In this document: one piece after another, positions 26,335 through 34,231 of the stretch
Numbering within the stretch: position 1 is the stretch's first letter
Layout: the number at the start of each line of letters is the position of its first letter
Assembly: GCA_023241745.1 (NCBI GenBank)
Contig: JALQCY010000003.1
Span: 803,560 to 867,559 of the forward strand
From: Isoptericola peretonis
GTDB lineage: Bacteria > Actinomycetota > Actinomycetes > Actinomycetales > Cellulomonadaceae
DNA length: 64,000 bases
Direction of reading: 5' to 3'
Program-made: the position numbers and the translations under genes
The notes under the pieces: model-generated
Seen by the model: only the letters and a program-made list of their open reading frames with translations
Told to the model about the DNA's origin: nothing
Database searches by the model: none

Positions 26335-26997
26335 ATGACCAGCAGCGCGACCCCGCACGAACGCCTCGTCTTCGTCGGGGACTCCATCACCGACGCCGGC
26401 CGCGACCGCGCCGACGCGACCTCGCTCGGCGACGGCTACGTCCGGCTCGTGGCGCGCGACCTGCCCGACGCCGTCGTCGTCAACCTCGGCATCGGCGGCG
26501 ACCGGGCCGTCGACCTCGAGCGGCGGTGGGAGCGCGACGTGGTGCCCGCCGCGCCCGACGTCCTCACCCTCTACGTGGGGGTCAACGACACCTGGCGGCG
26601 GTTCGACGCCGGCGACCCCACCGGTGCCGAGGAGTTCGAGGCCACGTACCGTCGCCTCCTCGACCGGGTCCCCGGCAGCCCTCGGCTCGTGCTCGTCGAG
26701 CCGTACCTCCTGCCGGTGCGCCCGGAGCAGGAGGCGTGGCTGACGGACCTGGACGGCAAGCGGGACGTCGTGACCAGGCTCGCCGCGGAGACCGGCGCCG
26801 CGCTAGTGCCGCTGCACGGGCTGCTGAGCCGGGCGGCCGAGGGAGTCGGGGCGGCCGCGCTCGCCCCCGACGGCGTGCACCCGGCCCCGGCGGCGTCGAG
26901 GCTCGTCGCGGACGCGTGGCTGACCGCGTACCGGCAGACGGCGTACGCTGGCGATGCACAAACGATTCTCGATAACGATGTGAGGCTGCACGGATGA
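26335..26997 (+). CDS. SGNH/GDSL-family esterase
   Basis: This 220-residue cytoplasmic hydrolase has all four SGNH blocks: VFVGDSITDAGR (Ser), LGIGGDRAVDL (Gly), LYVGVNDTWRR (Asn) and DGVHPAP (Asp/His). Relatives remove acetyl groups from carbohydrates, which fits a GH10/beta-helix neighbourhood. GAAGGAGA precedes ATG 26335. Its stop overlaps the start of the GntR regulator by four bases (ATGA), so the two are coupled. The last 15 codons contain an operator-like box and give an atypical tail. Confidence 0.9.
   Translation: MTSSATPHERLVFVGDSITDAGRDRADATSLGDGYVRLVARDLPDAVVVNLGIGGDRAVDLERRWERDVVPAAPDVLTLYVGVNDTWRRFDAGDPTGAEEFEATYRRLLDRVPGSPRLVLVEPYLLPVRPEQEAWLTDLDGKRDVVTRLAAETGAALVPLHGLLSRAAEGVGAAALAPDGVHPAPAASRLVADAWLTAYRQTAYAGDAQTILDNDVRLHG
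26965..26980. promoter_or_regulatory. CGATAA box just before the GntR gene
   Basis: ATTCTCGATAACGATG lies inside the 3' end of the esterase gene, 13 bases before the GntR start. It shares TCGATAA with the boxes at 26254 and 39415, suggesting autoregulation by the GntR protein or control by the same factor. Confidence 0.4.
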
Positions 26998-27680
26998 CGG
27001 ACGCGCTCAGCTCGATCAGCGGCCTCCAGCGCGGGCTCCTGTCCGACCAGATCTACGACCTCGTCAAGACGATGATCAAGACGTCGCAGCTGGCCCCGGG
27101 GGAGCAGCTGGTGGAGTCCCAGCTCGCCCGCCGCCTGCAGGTCAGCCAGGCGCCCGTGCGCGACGCGTTGAAGCGCCTCGCGCACGAGGGGCTGGTGACG
27201 CACGTGCGCCACCAGGGCAACTTCGTGGCGCAGTACTCCGACGAGGAGGCGCAGCAGGCCAAGCAGGCACGTGTCGCCGTCGAGGCGCTCGCCGGCCGGC
27301 TCGCGTGCGGGCGGCTCGCGTCCGAGGCGCGATCCAGCCTGGAGAAGGTCATCGACGAGATGCACGGCGCCGTCGACGCGGCGGACCTCCCCGCGTTCCG
27401 CGAGCTCGACTTCGCCTTCCACCGCGCCGTCATCGAGGCCAGCGGCAACACCTACCTGCCGCGCATGTGGGACATCATCGAGCCCAGCCTGCGGTCCATG
27501 CACCTGCTCGGCGACCCGGAGTTCACCGGCGACTGGCACCAGGTGGCCGACTGGCACCGCAGCCTCCTCGACGTCCTCGACGCCGGCGACGCCGCCGCGG
27601 CGTCCGCGCTCTTCGAGGCGCACGCGGCGGGGACGCTGCTGGACGGCGAGCCCGACGCGAAGACGGACGCCGCCGGCTGA
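26994..27680 (+). CDS. GntR-family regulator, FCD type
   Basis: This 228-residue regulator has a winged helix (LVESQLARRLQVSQAPVRDALKRL, residues about 38-62) and an FCD domain with metal-type ligands (ELDFAFHRAVIEAS; later ADWHRSLL and FEAHAAG). FCD members generally respond to sugar acids, so control of the sugar-oxidation operon at 31504-39323 and the beta-helix gene is plausible. TGAGG stands 8 bases before ATG. It converges almost head-on with the next gene (4-base gap), with no terminator visible. Confidence 0.88.
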   Translation: MTDALSSISGLQRGLLSDQIYDLVKTMIKTSQLAPGEQLVESQLARRLQVSQAPVRDALKRLAHEGLVTHVRHQGNFVAQYSDEEAQQAKQARVAVEALAGRLACGRLASEARSSLEKVIDEMHGAVDAADLPAFRELDFAFHRAVIEASGNTYLPRMWDIIEPSLRSMHLLGDPEFTGDWHQVADWHRSLLDVLDAGDAAAASALFEAHAAGTLLDGEPDAKTDAAG

Positions 27681-27684
27681 CCGG

Positions 27685-28797
27685 CTACGCCCGCCAGCCC
27701 GTGGCGGCGGCCCACGCCTCCGCCCGGGCCGTGATCTCCGCGATCAGGTCGCCCTTGGCGTCGGCGTACGCGTTCATGTCCGGCCAGTCCCGGGCGGCGA
27801 GCTCACGCTTGAGCGCGGCGTAGGCGGCGCGGTCGTCGGCGTCGTGCCGGATCCGGTCGCGGAACAGCAGGTGCCGGCGCTCCCAGTCGCTGCCCGCCGC
27901 GCAGACGTGGACGTGGACGTCGCGCTCGGGCGTGCGGACCAACCGGTGCCCGGGCTCCCTCGCCCTCAGCACGTACCCGGCGGCGAGCAGCGCGGGGAGG
28001 TAGGCCTCCTCGTCCTCGACGTCCGGCACGCTGACGTCGATGTCGACGATCGGCTTCGCCGCGAGCCCGGGCACCGCCGTCGAGCCCACGTGGTCCACCC
28101 GTAGCGCGACCGGGCCGAGTGCGGCGACGATGCGCTCGCGCTCCCGCTCGAACCGCGCCGGCCACCCGGGGTCCGGCTCGGCGATCGCGATCTCGCGCTT
28201 CTCGACGCCGCCGACCAGCTCGACCCCGGTGACCTGCCCGGCGGGCACGGGCTGCGCCTGCCACTCCGGCGCGAGCACCGACCAGATCTCGATGTCCTGG
28301 CGCACCCCGAGGTGCTCGTGGTGCTCCCGCAGCACGCCGTCGCGTCGCATCCCCAGCCGCCGCGCGACGGCGATGCTCGGCGCGTTGCCCGACGCCACCC
28401 ACCACTCGACGCGGTGGATCCCACGGTCGCGGACCGCCCAGTCGACGATGAGCCGCGCGGCCCGCGTCACCAGGCCCCGGCCCGCCGCCGCCGGCTCCAG
28501 CCAGCAGCCCGCCTCCGCCGTGCCCTGGGCCACGTCCATCGTGCGGAACAGCACGCCGCCCACCAGGGTGCGGTCGAGCCAGATCCCGTAGAGCCGCCCG
28601 GTGTCGGTCGCGGCCTTCTGGGCGTACGCGGCGAGGAACGACCGGCTCGACTCCACGTCCGTGATCCGGTCGGGGAGGGGGACGAACCGCCCGATGAAAT
28701 CCCGGCCCCGGTCGATGGTCGCGAGCAGCTCCTCCGCGTGCCGTGGCTCCAGCGGGCGCAGCTCGGCGCCGTCGTCGCCGAGGGACCTCGCGAACAT
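27685..28797 (-). CDS. GNAT acetyltransferase fused to GrpB domain
   Basis: This 370-residue protein has two complete domains. Residues 1-185 are a RimJ/RimL-type GNAT N-acetyltransferase (LRPLEPRHAEELLATID, GRGLVTRAARLIVDWAV as acetyl-CoA loop, ARRLGMRRDGVLREH). Residues about 200-370 are a GrpB/UPF0157 nucleotidyltransferase-fold domain with VDHVGSTAVPGLAAKPIVDI and HVCAAGSDWERRHLLFRD. The halves usually occur as separate proteins. The linker around residue 190 is short and has no frameshift signature. Substrate unknown; a role in modifying small amines or antibiotics is only possible. Confidence 0.85.
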   Translation of the reverse strand: MFARSLGDDGAELRPLEPRHAEELLATIDRGRDFIGRFVPLPDRITDVESSRSFLAAYAQKAATDTGRLYGIWLDRTLVGGVLFRTMDVAQGTAEAGCWLEPAAAGRGLVTRAARLIVDWAVRDRGIHRVEWWVASGNAPSIAVARRLGMRRDGVLREHHEHLGVRQDIEIWSVLAPEWQAQPVPAGQVTGVELVGGVEKREIAIAEPDPGWPARFERERERIVAALGPVALRVDHVGSTAVPGLAAKPIVDIDVSVPDVEDEEAYLPALLAAGYVLRAREPGHRLVRTPERDVHVHVCAAGSDWERRHLLFRDRIRHDADDRAAYAALKRELAARDWPDMNAYADAKGDLIAEITARAEAWAAATGWRA

Positions 28798-28830
28798 CGT
28801 TCCTCCAGGGTCGGTCTTCGGTGCAGGTGG

Positions 28831-29030
28831 TCAGTAGCCGCGCTCGCCGTCGGCGAGCTCACGCAGGAGATCCAGATGGCCGAGGTGGCGGGCGGTCTCG
28901 TGCAGGAGGTGGCCCAGGATCCACCGCAGCGAGACGCGCGGCAGGCCCGGTGGCGAGAATCGCTCGAGCGTATCCAGGTCGTGGCTTGCCGCGATGCCCC
29001 GCGTCGTCGCAATCGTCAGGCTGCGGTGCG
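28831..29030 (-). pseudogene. DinB-like (DUF664) C-terminal remnant
   Basis: The minus strand gives [20 protein letters not shown] followed by [14 protein letters not shown] and a stop at 28833-28831, the standard ending of DUF664/DinB-like thiol-related proteins. Homology starts only around [12 protein letters not shown]; the N-terminal 100 or so residues with the first metal-binding His are missing, and a kinase gene follows instead. It probably is a truncated gene. Confidence 0.55.
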
Positions 29031-29064
29031 GGGAACCGGCGTCCGGGAGCGTCCACGGGTGCAC

Positions 29065-29679
29065 TCAAGCAGGCGCGGGGCCCGGTGTCGACGGCTCCGG
29101 AGCCGCCGGCGCGGAGGCGAGGTCGAAAGCGGCAAGGATGGTCTCCGCAATCTCAGCCGGGCTGCGGGCAGACGTGTCGACCGTGAGGTCGAACGGCTCG
29201 CCGTCGGCGATGTCGAGGTGCCCGCGCGCGTTGCCGAGATGCCGGCCGTGCGTCCGATAGGCCTCGCGCTCCTCGACCACGGCGAGGGGTGCCACGAGTC
29301 GCACCCACCAGGTTCGGTAGCCGGAGAGTCCTTGCCTCCAGGCGGGCAGGATCGTCCGATCGACAGGCATCTCGTCCAGGACGATGTCGTTCCCCGTGTC
29401 GAGCAGGGCACGGACCGCGGCGCGTTGCCCGTCCAGGAGACGTCGTCCAGCGTCGCCATAGCGGATCTGCGCTCGTGGTCGACCGTCGGTGTCCACGGTG
29501 TCCTCGTACCAGAATCCCGAGCCGCCAGGGTTTCCCGTCCAGCGGCTCGGGAACATCGAGAAGAAGTGGTCGAGCCCGACCGCGAGGTGGGGGCCGGCGA
29601 GCCGTCCCTGCAGCTCACCGGCCACCGACGACTTTCCGACGCTGGACGTACCGACGAGGGCGATGAGATGGCCGGGCAT
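29065..29679 (-). CDS. chloramphenicol phosphotransferase-like P-loop kinase
   Basis: This 204-residue protein resembles the CPT family. The Walker A is LVGTSSVGKSSVAGEL near residue 8; GLDHFFSMFP contains the Asp that acts in Streptomyces CPT; WYEDTVD and VLDEMPVDRTI follow. The C terminus is a Pro/Ala tail. Many CPT-like proteins are unrelated to drug resistance, so chloramphenicol modification is not claimed. Base composition is a little less GC-rich than around it. It starts close to a divergent PP2C gene. Confidence 0.8.
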   Translation of the reverse strand: MPGHLIALVGTSSVGKSSVAGELQGRLAGPHLAVGLDHFFSMFPSRWTGNPGGSGFWYEDTVDTDGRPRAQIRYGDAGRRLLDGQRAAVRALLDTGNDIVLDEMPVDRTILPAWRQGLSGYRTWWVRLVAPLAVVEEREAYRTHGRHLGNARGHLDIADGEPFDLTVDTSARSPAEIAETILAAFDLASAPAAPEPSTPGPAPA

Positions 29680-29796
29680 GATCTCGAGTGTCGTGACGGG
29701 TGATCAGCGAGACAAGGGGAGGAAAACGGCACCCGGACGCGAGTCTCACCCCGCGCCGGCCGCGGCGTGCCGGCGTGTTCTCGTTAGCATTTGCGT

Positions 29797-31557
29797 GTGG
29801 ATCCGGAGTGGTTCGAGGCGGCGACGGCCGGCAGCGCGGTGGGCCGCGAAGCCCGCGCGGTCGACTGGGAGCGCACGCCTCTCGGTCCGCCGAGCGGATG
29901 GCCGGTCGCGCTGCGGCACGCCGTGCGGCTGTGCTACTCCACCCACTTTCCCGTGATGATGGTCTGGGGCCCGGACCTCACGCTGATCTACAACGACGGC
30001 TACCGCGGCATGCTCGGCACCGACAAGCACCCGGCCGCGCTCGGGGCGCCGGCCACGGTGGTGTGGGACGAGATCTGGGACGAGATCGGCCCCCTCTTCG
30101 AGCGGGTCCTCACCACCGGCGAGCCGACGTGGAGCCGCGACCTCCCGCTGCTGATGAACCGCTCCGGGTACACCGAGGAGACGTACTTCACCTTCTCCTA
30201 CAGCCCGCTCCTGGACGACGACGGCCGGGTCGCGGGCGTCCTGGACATCGCGACCGAGACCACCCAGGAGGTCGTGAACCAGCGCAGGCTGAGCACCGTG
30301 GGCCAGGTGCACGCCGTGCTGCCCACGACGTACGAGGACGTGCCGACGTTCGTCGGGCCGGCGCTCGAGGTGATGTCCCGCAGCGCCGACATCTCGCGGG
30401 TGGCCGTCTACGACGCCGAGGGCGGGGAGGTCCTCCTGGAGACGGGGCAGCCCCCCGAAGAGGCCGAGCAGGCCCTCGTCGAGCGGGCGCTCGCCACGGG
30501 CCTGCGCGTGACGTCCCGCGGCGTCGTGGTGAAGCCGGTGCGATCGGGCCTGGGCCGCGGCATCCTCGCCGTCCTGGTGCTGCGCGCCACCTCGCTGCGA
30601 CCGTGGGACGCGGACTACGCCCGCTTCCTGGCCGTCCTGGCGACCAACGTCGCGGCGGCGCTGCGCGACGGCGTGCGCCGCCGGGCGAACGACGACGCGC
30701 TGCGGCTCCGGGCCCGCCGGTCCGAGGAGGAGCGGGCCCGGGCCACCGAGGTGTCGCTCGCCCTGCAGCGCGCCGTGCTCAGCAACCCGCCGCAGCTCGA
30801 CGGGCTCGAGGTCGTCGTCCACTACCAGCCGGCCGCCGCCGGACGCGACATCGGCGGCGACTGGTACGACGCGTTCGTGACGCGGGACGGGGCGACGACG
30901 CTCGTGATCGGCGACGTCGTGGGTCACGACCTGGACGCTGCCGTCGCCATGGGCCAGCTCCGGGCGCTGGTGCGCGCGATCGGCTACGACAGCCAGGAGA
31001 CGCCGGCGCGCGTGCTGGAGCGGGTCGACGCGGCCATCGACGGGCTGGCGTTCGGCGGGGCGGCGACGGCGACCGTGCTCGTGGCCCGCATCGAGCAGAC
31101 CGAGGAGCAGCGCCGTCGCGGCGTCCGCACCGTGCGGTGGTCCAGCGCCGGCCACCTGCCCCCGGTGCTGGCGCGTGCCGACGGCACCAGCGAGGTGCTC
31201 TGGATCCACAACGACCTGGTTCTCGGGCTCGCCCCGACGACCTCGAGGACGGACCACACCGTCGACCTGCGCGACGGCGACACCCTCGTGCTGTACACGG
31301 ACGGCCTGGTCGAGAACCGCACCGACTCCCTGCGCCGGCGCGTGGAGGCGCTGGCCGCGATGCTCGACGGGACCCACGGCGCCGCGATGGGCGACGTGGT
31401 CTCGGACGTCCTGGCCGGCATGCTTCCCGGGGCGGTCGAGGACGACGTCGCGATCGTCGCGGTGCGGGTCAGGCCCGAGGCCGCCGCCCGGGCCGGGGCT
31501 TCGTCAGTGGGCGTCGCCGTAGAGGCGGGCGGCGGTGCCCGACCAGACGGCGGCTGA
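29797..31557 (+). CDS. PAS-GAF-SpoIIE (PP2C-type) serine phosphatase
   Basis: This 586-residue signalling phosphatase has a PAS-like sensor (residues about 30-150; WGPDLTLIYNDGYRGMLG), a GAF-like region (about 155-295), a helical linker, and a SpoIIE/PP2C catalytic domain (about 335-570). Metal-binding Asp residues are in GRDIGGDWYDAF, VIGDVVGHDLDAA, VLYTDGLVENR and EDDVAIVAV. Members dephosphorylate anti-sigma-factor antagonists in stress pathways. GTG 29797 is preferred over TTG 29791. Its last 54 bases overlap the 3' end of the opposing lactonase gene. Confidence 0.9.
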   Translation: MDPEWFEAATAGSAVGREARAVDWERTPLGPPSGWPVALRHAVRLCYSTHFPVMMVWGPDLTLIYNDGYRGMLGTDKHPAALGAPATVVWDEIWDEIGPLFERVLTTGEPTWSRDLPLLMNRSGYTEETYFTFSYSPLLDDDGRVAGVLDIATETTQEVVNQRRLSTVGQVHAVLPTTYEDVPTFVGPALEVMSRSADISRVAVYDAEGGEVLLETGQPPEEAEQALVERALATGLRVTSRGVVVKPVRSGLGRGILAVLVLRATSLRPWDADYARFLAVLATNVAAALRDGVRRRANDDALRLRARRSEEERARATEVSLALQRAVLSNPPQLDGLEVVVHYQPAAAGRDIGGDWYDAFVTRDGATTLVIGDVVGHDLDAAVAMGQLRALVRAIGYDSQETPARVLERVDAAIDGLAFGGAATATVLVARIEQTEEQRRRGVRTVRWSSAGHLPPVLARADGTSEVLWIHNDLVLGLAPTTSRTDHTVDLRDGDTLVLYTDGLVENRTDSLRRRVEALAAMLDGTHGAAMGDVVSDVLAGMLPGAVEDDVAIVAVRVRPEAAARAGASSVGVAVEAGGGARPDGG

Positions 31558-32424
31558 GCCCTCGTCGCTCAGCGGGGGGAGCGCGCGGGCGGTCCGCTCG
31601 AGGATCCCGGCGTACGGCGCGACGCGTGCCGACATGGGCCAGTCGCTGCCGAACAGCAGGCGTCCCGGCCCCAGCAGCTCGACGGCAGAGCGTGCGGCCG
31701 CGGCGACACGCGCGGCGTCGTCGCTCGTCGTGGCGGCGCTGGCGGCCCGGTGCAGGCCGGACAGCTTGGCGTGCACGCGGGGGCGGGCGGCGGTCGCGGC
31801 GAGGCCGTCACGCCACGGCGCGTCCGGCTCGCCTGTGCCGAGACCCAGGTGACAGACGACGACGTCGAGGCGCGGGTGCCGGCCGGCGAGCGCGGCGACG
31901 GCCGGCAGCTGGGCCGGGCGCACCAGCGTCTCGAGCACCCGGCCCGACGCGGCCAGGCCCTCGCAGAGCGCGTCGAGGCCGGCGACGTCCGACAGGTCCG
32001 CCGCGCCGCCCGGGACGGCGAGCCGGACGCCCCTCACCCGGGCGCCCGCCGCGTCGTCCTCGAGCACTCGTCGCGCCATGCCGGACCATGCGCCGGGCTC
32101 GCCGGGGCGGGCGTCGTACTGGAGCACGACCGGGCCGGGCAGCGGCCCGTGCGTCGTGGCCTGTCGGACGAGCCAGCGCGCCTCGGCCTCGGTGTCCGCG
32201 GCCTGCACGGCGACCGCCGCACGCACCAGGACCGGCGAGGTCGCGACGGCGCTCGCCAGGTCCTCGGGGCCGACGCGCGACGGCAGGCCGAGGTCGTCGC
32301 GGAACCACGAGATCCGCATCGCGCCCGTGTCCCACAGGTGCACGTGGGCGTCCACGACCCCGCCCATCACCCCGCCCACCACCCTGCCCACCACCCCGCC
32401 CACCACCCCGCCCACCAGGTTCAC
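31504..32424 (-). CDS. amidohydrolase-2 lactonase, probable L-fucono-lactonase
   Basis: This COG3618-type TIM-barrel hydrolase has VVDAHVHLWDTG, VVCHLGLGTG, HAKLSGLHR and LFGSDWPMS, the metal and catalytic blocks of sugar lactonases such as L-fuconolactonase. GTG 32424 overlaps the upstream stop as GTGA, giving 306 residues, but the first 20 are encoded by a 12-bp tandem repeat (VGGV units); ATG 32367, directly before VVDAHVHL, is the more conserved start. It is last in the seven-gene operon and should hydrolyse the lactone made by the aldo/keto reductase. Confidence 0.85.
   Translation of the reverse strand: MNLVGGVVGGVVGRVVGGVMGGVVDAHVHLWDTGAMRISWFRDDLGLPSRVGPEDLASAVATSPVLVRAAVAVQAADTEAEARWLVRQATTHGPLPGPVVLQYDARPGEPGAWSGMARRVLEDDAAGARVRGVRLAVPGGAADLSDVAGLDALCEGLAASGRVLETLVRPAQLPAVAALAGRHPRLDVVVCHLGLGTGEPDAPWRDGLAATAARPRVHAKLSGLHRAASAATTSDDAARVAAAARSAVELLGPGRLLFGSDWPMSARVAPYAGILERTARALPPLSDEGSAAVWSGTAARLYGDAH
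32357..32416. repeat. five tandem copies of a 12-bp unit at a gene start
   Basis: ACCCCGCCCACC is repeated five times (two copies differ at one base). On the minus strand it encodes V-G-G-V units between the coupled GTG start and the conserved ATG of the lactonase gene. Unit length is a multiple of three, so copy number changes would keep the frame. Confidence 0.85.
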
Positions 32425-33410
32425 GCACCGGGCCGGGCGATCGCGTCGAGCGTCGCCCACAGGTGGTCGGGGACGGCGGCGTCCGAGGCGTCGGCGAAGA
32501 CGTCCACCTCGGCGGGGGTGCGCGCGCCCACGACGACGGCCTCGACGCCCGGCACCCGCAGCGGCCAGCGGGCCGCGGCCGCCGCCAGCGTGACCCCGGC
32601 CGCGTCGCAGGCGGCCGCCATGCGCAGCGCACGGTCCACCTGCTCCGGCGACGCCGGGTGGTAGTCGAAGAACGGGGCGGCCACCGGGTCGGCGAGCACC
32701 CCGGAGTTGTAGACGCCGGCGGCGATCACGCCCACGCCGCGCTCGCGGGCGGCCGGCAGCAGGTCGTCCAGCGCCGAGCGGTCCAGCAGGGTCACCCGGC
32801 CCGCGGGCATGACGACGTCCAGCGCGCCGGCGCTCTCGCGCACGAGCCGGGCGACGGGCGCGTTCCGCCCCATCCCGACGCCGACGGCCCGCACGACCCC
32901 CTGGTCACGCAGCTCCAGCAGGGCGGGGACGGCCCCGCGCAGCGCCTCGTCGACGTCCGCGGGGTCGTGCAGGTAGAGCAGGTCCACGCGGTCGGTGCCC
33001 AGCCGGGCGAGGCTGCCCTCGAGCGACCGCAGCACGCCGTCGCGGCTGAGGTCGCCGACGGTCGTGCCGCCGGGACCCCCGGTGCCGCCCGTGGGCACGG
33101 GCGCGCCGTCGGCGTCCACGATCACCCGCCCCACCTTGGTGGCGATCGCCACCGAGTCCCGGTCCACGCCGGCGAGCGCGCGACCGAGCCGCAGCTCGCT
33201 GACGCCCTCGCCGTAGTGGGGCGCGGTGTCGAAGAACCGGAGGCCGCGCTCGAGCGCGTGCCCGACCGTCGCCTCGGCGTCGCCGTCCGCGACCGGCGTG
33301 AACAGGTTGCCGATGGGCGCGCAGCCGAGGCCGGACGACGAGGTCGCCGCGGTGGCGGCCGAGCCGCCGGAACCCGGCCTCAGCGGGCGGAGCGCTGCCC
33401 GGAACGCCAT
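32421..33410 (-). CDS. aldo/keto reductase, probable L-fucose (aldose) 1-dehydrogenase
   Basis: This 329-residue AKR has the tetrad visible as FFDTAPHYGEG (Asp, Tyr), AIATKVGR (Lys) and LLYLHDP (His). It resembles the D-threo-aldose/L-fucose 1-dehydrogenase branch, which oxidises fucose or D-arabinose to the lactone; neighbouring lactonase and RraA genes support this. ATG 33410 overlaps the upstream aldolase-like gene by 31 bases; the N terminus (about 25 Ala/Ser/Gly-rich residues) is longer than usual. Cofactor preference is not readable. Confidence 0.82.
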   Translation of the reverse strand: MAFRAALRPLRPGSGGSAATAATSSSGLGCAPIGNLFTPVADGDAEATVGHALERGLRFFDTAPHYGEGVSELRLGRALAGVDRDSVAIATKVGRVIVDADGAPVPTGGTGGPGGTTVGDLSRDGVLRSLEGSLARLGTDRVDLLYLHDPADVDEALRGAVPALLELRDQGVVRAVGVGMGRNAPVARLVRESAGALDVVMPAGRVTLLDRSALDDLLPAARERGVGVIAAGVYNSGVLADPVAAPFFDYHPASPEQVDRALRMAAACDAAGVTLAAAAARWPLRVPGVEAVVVGARTPAEVDVFADASDAAVPDHLWATLDAIARPGA

Positions 33411-34231
33411 GCCTCGAACTCCCCTCGCGTGTCGGGGGTCAGTGGGTAGTAGTCGCTCAGGCGGGCGCCCTCGTCGAGCCGGAGGCGGCTGAACACCTCC
33501 CACTCCTCGTGGTCCTGCGCGGACGCGACCACCTGGTCGGCCATCGCGCGCGGCACGACGACGGGGCCGTCGTCGTCCGCGACGACGAGGTCCCCCGGCA
33601 TGCAGAGCACGCCGCCGACGGCGACGGGCACGTCGTAGGCCCACGGGAACAGCTCCGACTGCGAGGCGTAGTGCGGCGTGACGCCCGTGGACCACACGGG
33701 AAGGCCGAGGTCGCGGATCTTGCCCGAGTCGCGGATGCGGCCGTCGACGACCATGCCGGCTCCGCCCTTGCGCTGGAAGTAGCGGGCGAGGATGTCGCCG
33801 ACGCACCCGGAGAACCGGCTGCCGTACGCCTGGATCACGAGCACGTCGCCGGGCCGCGCCGCCTCGAGCACGTGCCACAGGGCGGTGTGCCGCTCCACGT
33901 ACTCCTGCTCGTCGCCCGCGGCCAGGTCCTCGCGCTGCGGCATGAACTGCAGCGTGAGCGCGGAGCCCACCACGCGGTAGCCCGGCTTCAGCGGCCGGGG
34001 CCCCTCGACGAACGAGTGCCGGATGCCGAGGCCGTGCAGCTTGGCGCACGCGGTCGCCGACGACACCTGACCGAGCCGCTCCAGCGTCTCGGCGTCGGCC
34101 CGCTCGTACTCCCCGCCCCGCACCGGCAGCGTGATCTCGGGGCGCACCAGCCCGGCCGTCGGGTCGAGCCGGACGTCGGGGTCGGCGGCGGGCAGGCCGT
34201 CCAGACCGGGGGTGGTCAGGAAGTCGGTCAT
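33380..34231 (-). CDS. RraA/HMG-aldolase-family protein
   Basis: This 283-residue protein of the RraA fold carries GMVVDGRIRDSGKIRDLG with the family Arg-Asp pair and AYGSRFSGCVGDILARYF for the active-site loop. Family members are class II pyruvate aldolases (4-hydroxy-4-methyl-2-oxoglutarate type) or RNase E regulators; in a sugar-acid operon the aldolase role is more likely. It would then split a 2-keto-3-deoxy sugar acid such as that produced by the fuconate dehydratase. ATGA overlap with the upstream gene. N-terminal extension of about 50 residues relative to short RraA proteins. Confidence 0.8.
   Translation of the reverse strand: MTDFLTTPGLDGLPAADPDVRLDPTAGLVRPEITLPVRGGEYERADAETLERLGQVSSATACAKLHGLGIRHSFVEGPRPLKPGYRVVGSALTLQFMPQREDLAAGDEQEYVERHTALWHVLEAARPGDVLVIQAYGSRFSGCVGDILARYFQRKGGAGMVVDGRIRDSGKIRDLGLPVWSTGVTPHYASQSELFPWAYDVPVAVGGVLCMPGDLVVADDDGPVVVPRAMADQVVASAQDHEEWEVFSRLRLDEGARLSDYYPLTPDTRGEFEAWRSGQRSAR

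Noticed and set aside
29065-29679. Chloramphenicol resistance gene
   Set aside because: Only family-level similarity to CPT; many such kinases do not act on the drug, so resistance is not claimed.
32357-32416. Tandem repeat as a CRISPR or origin iteron
   Set aside because: Units are 12 bp without spacers and lie in a coding region at a gene start.
29700-33449. Open frame of about 1250 codons on the plus strand
   Set aside because: It spans a real phosphatase gene in another frame and two minus-strand genes; Arg/Gly/Pro-rich product without motifs.
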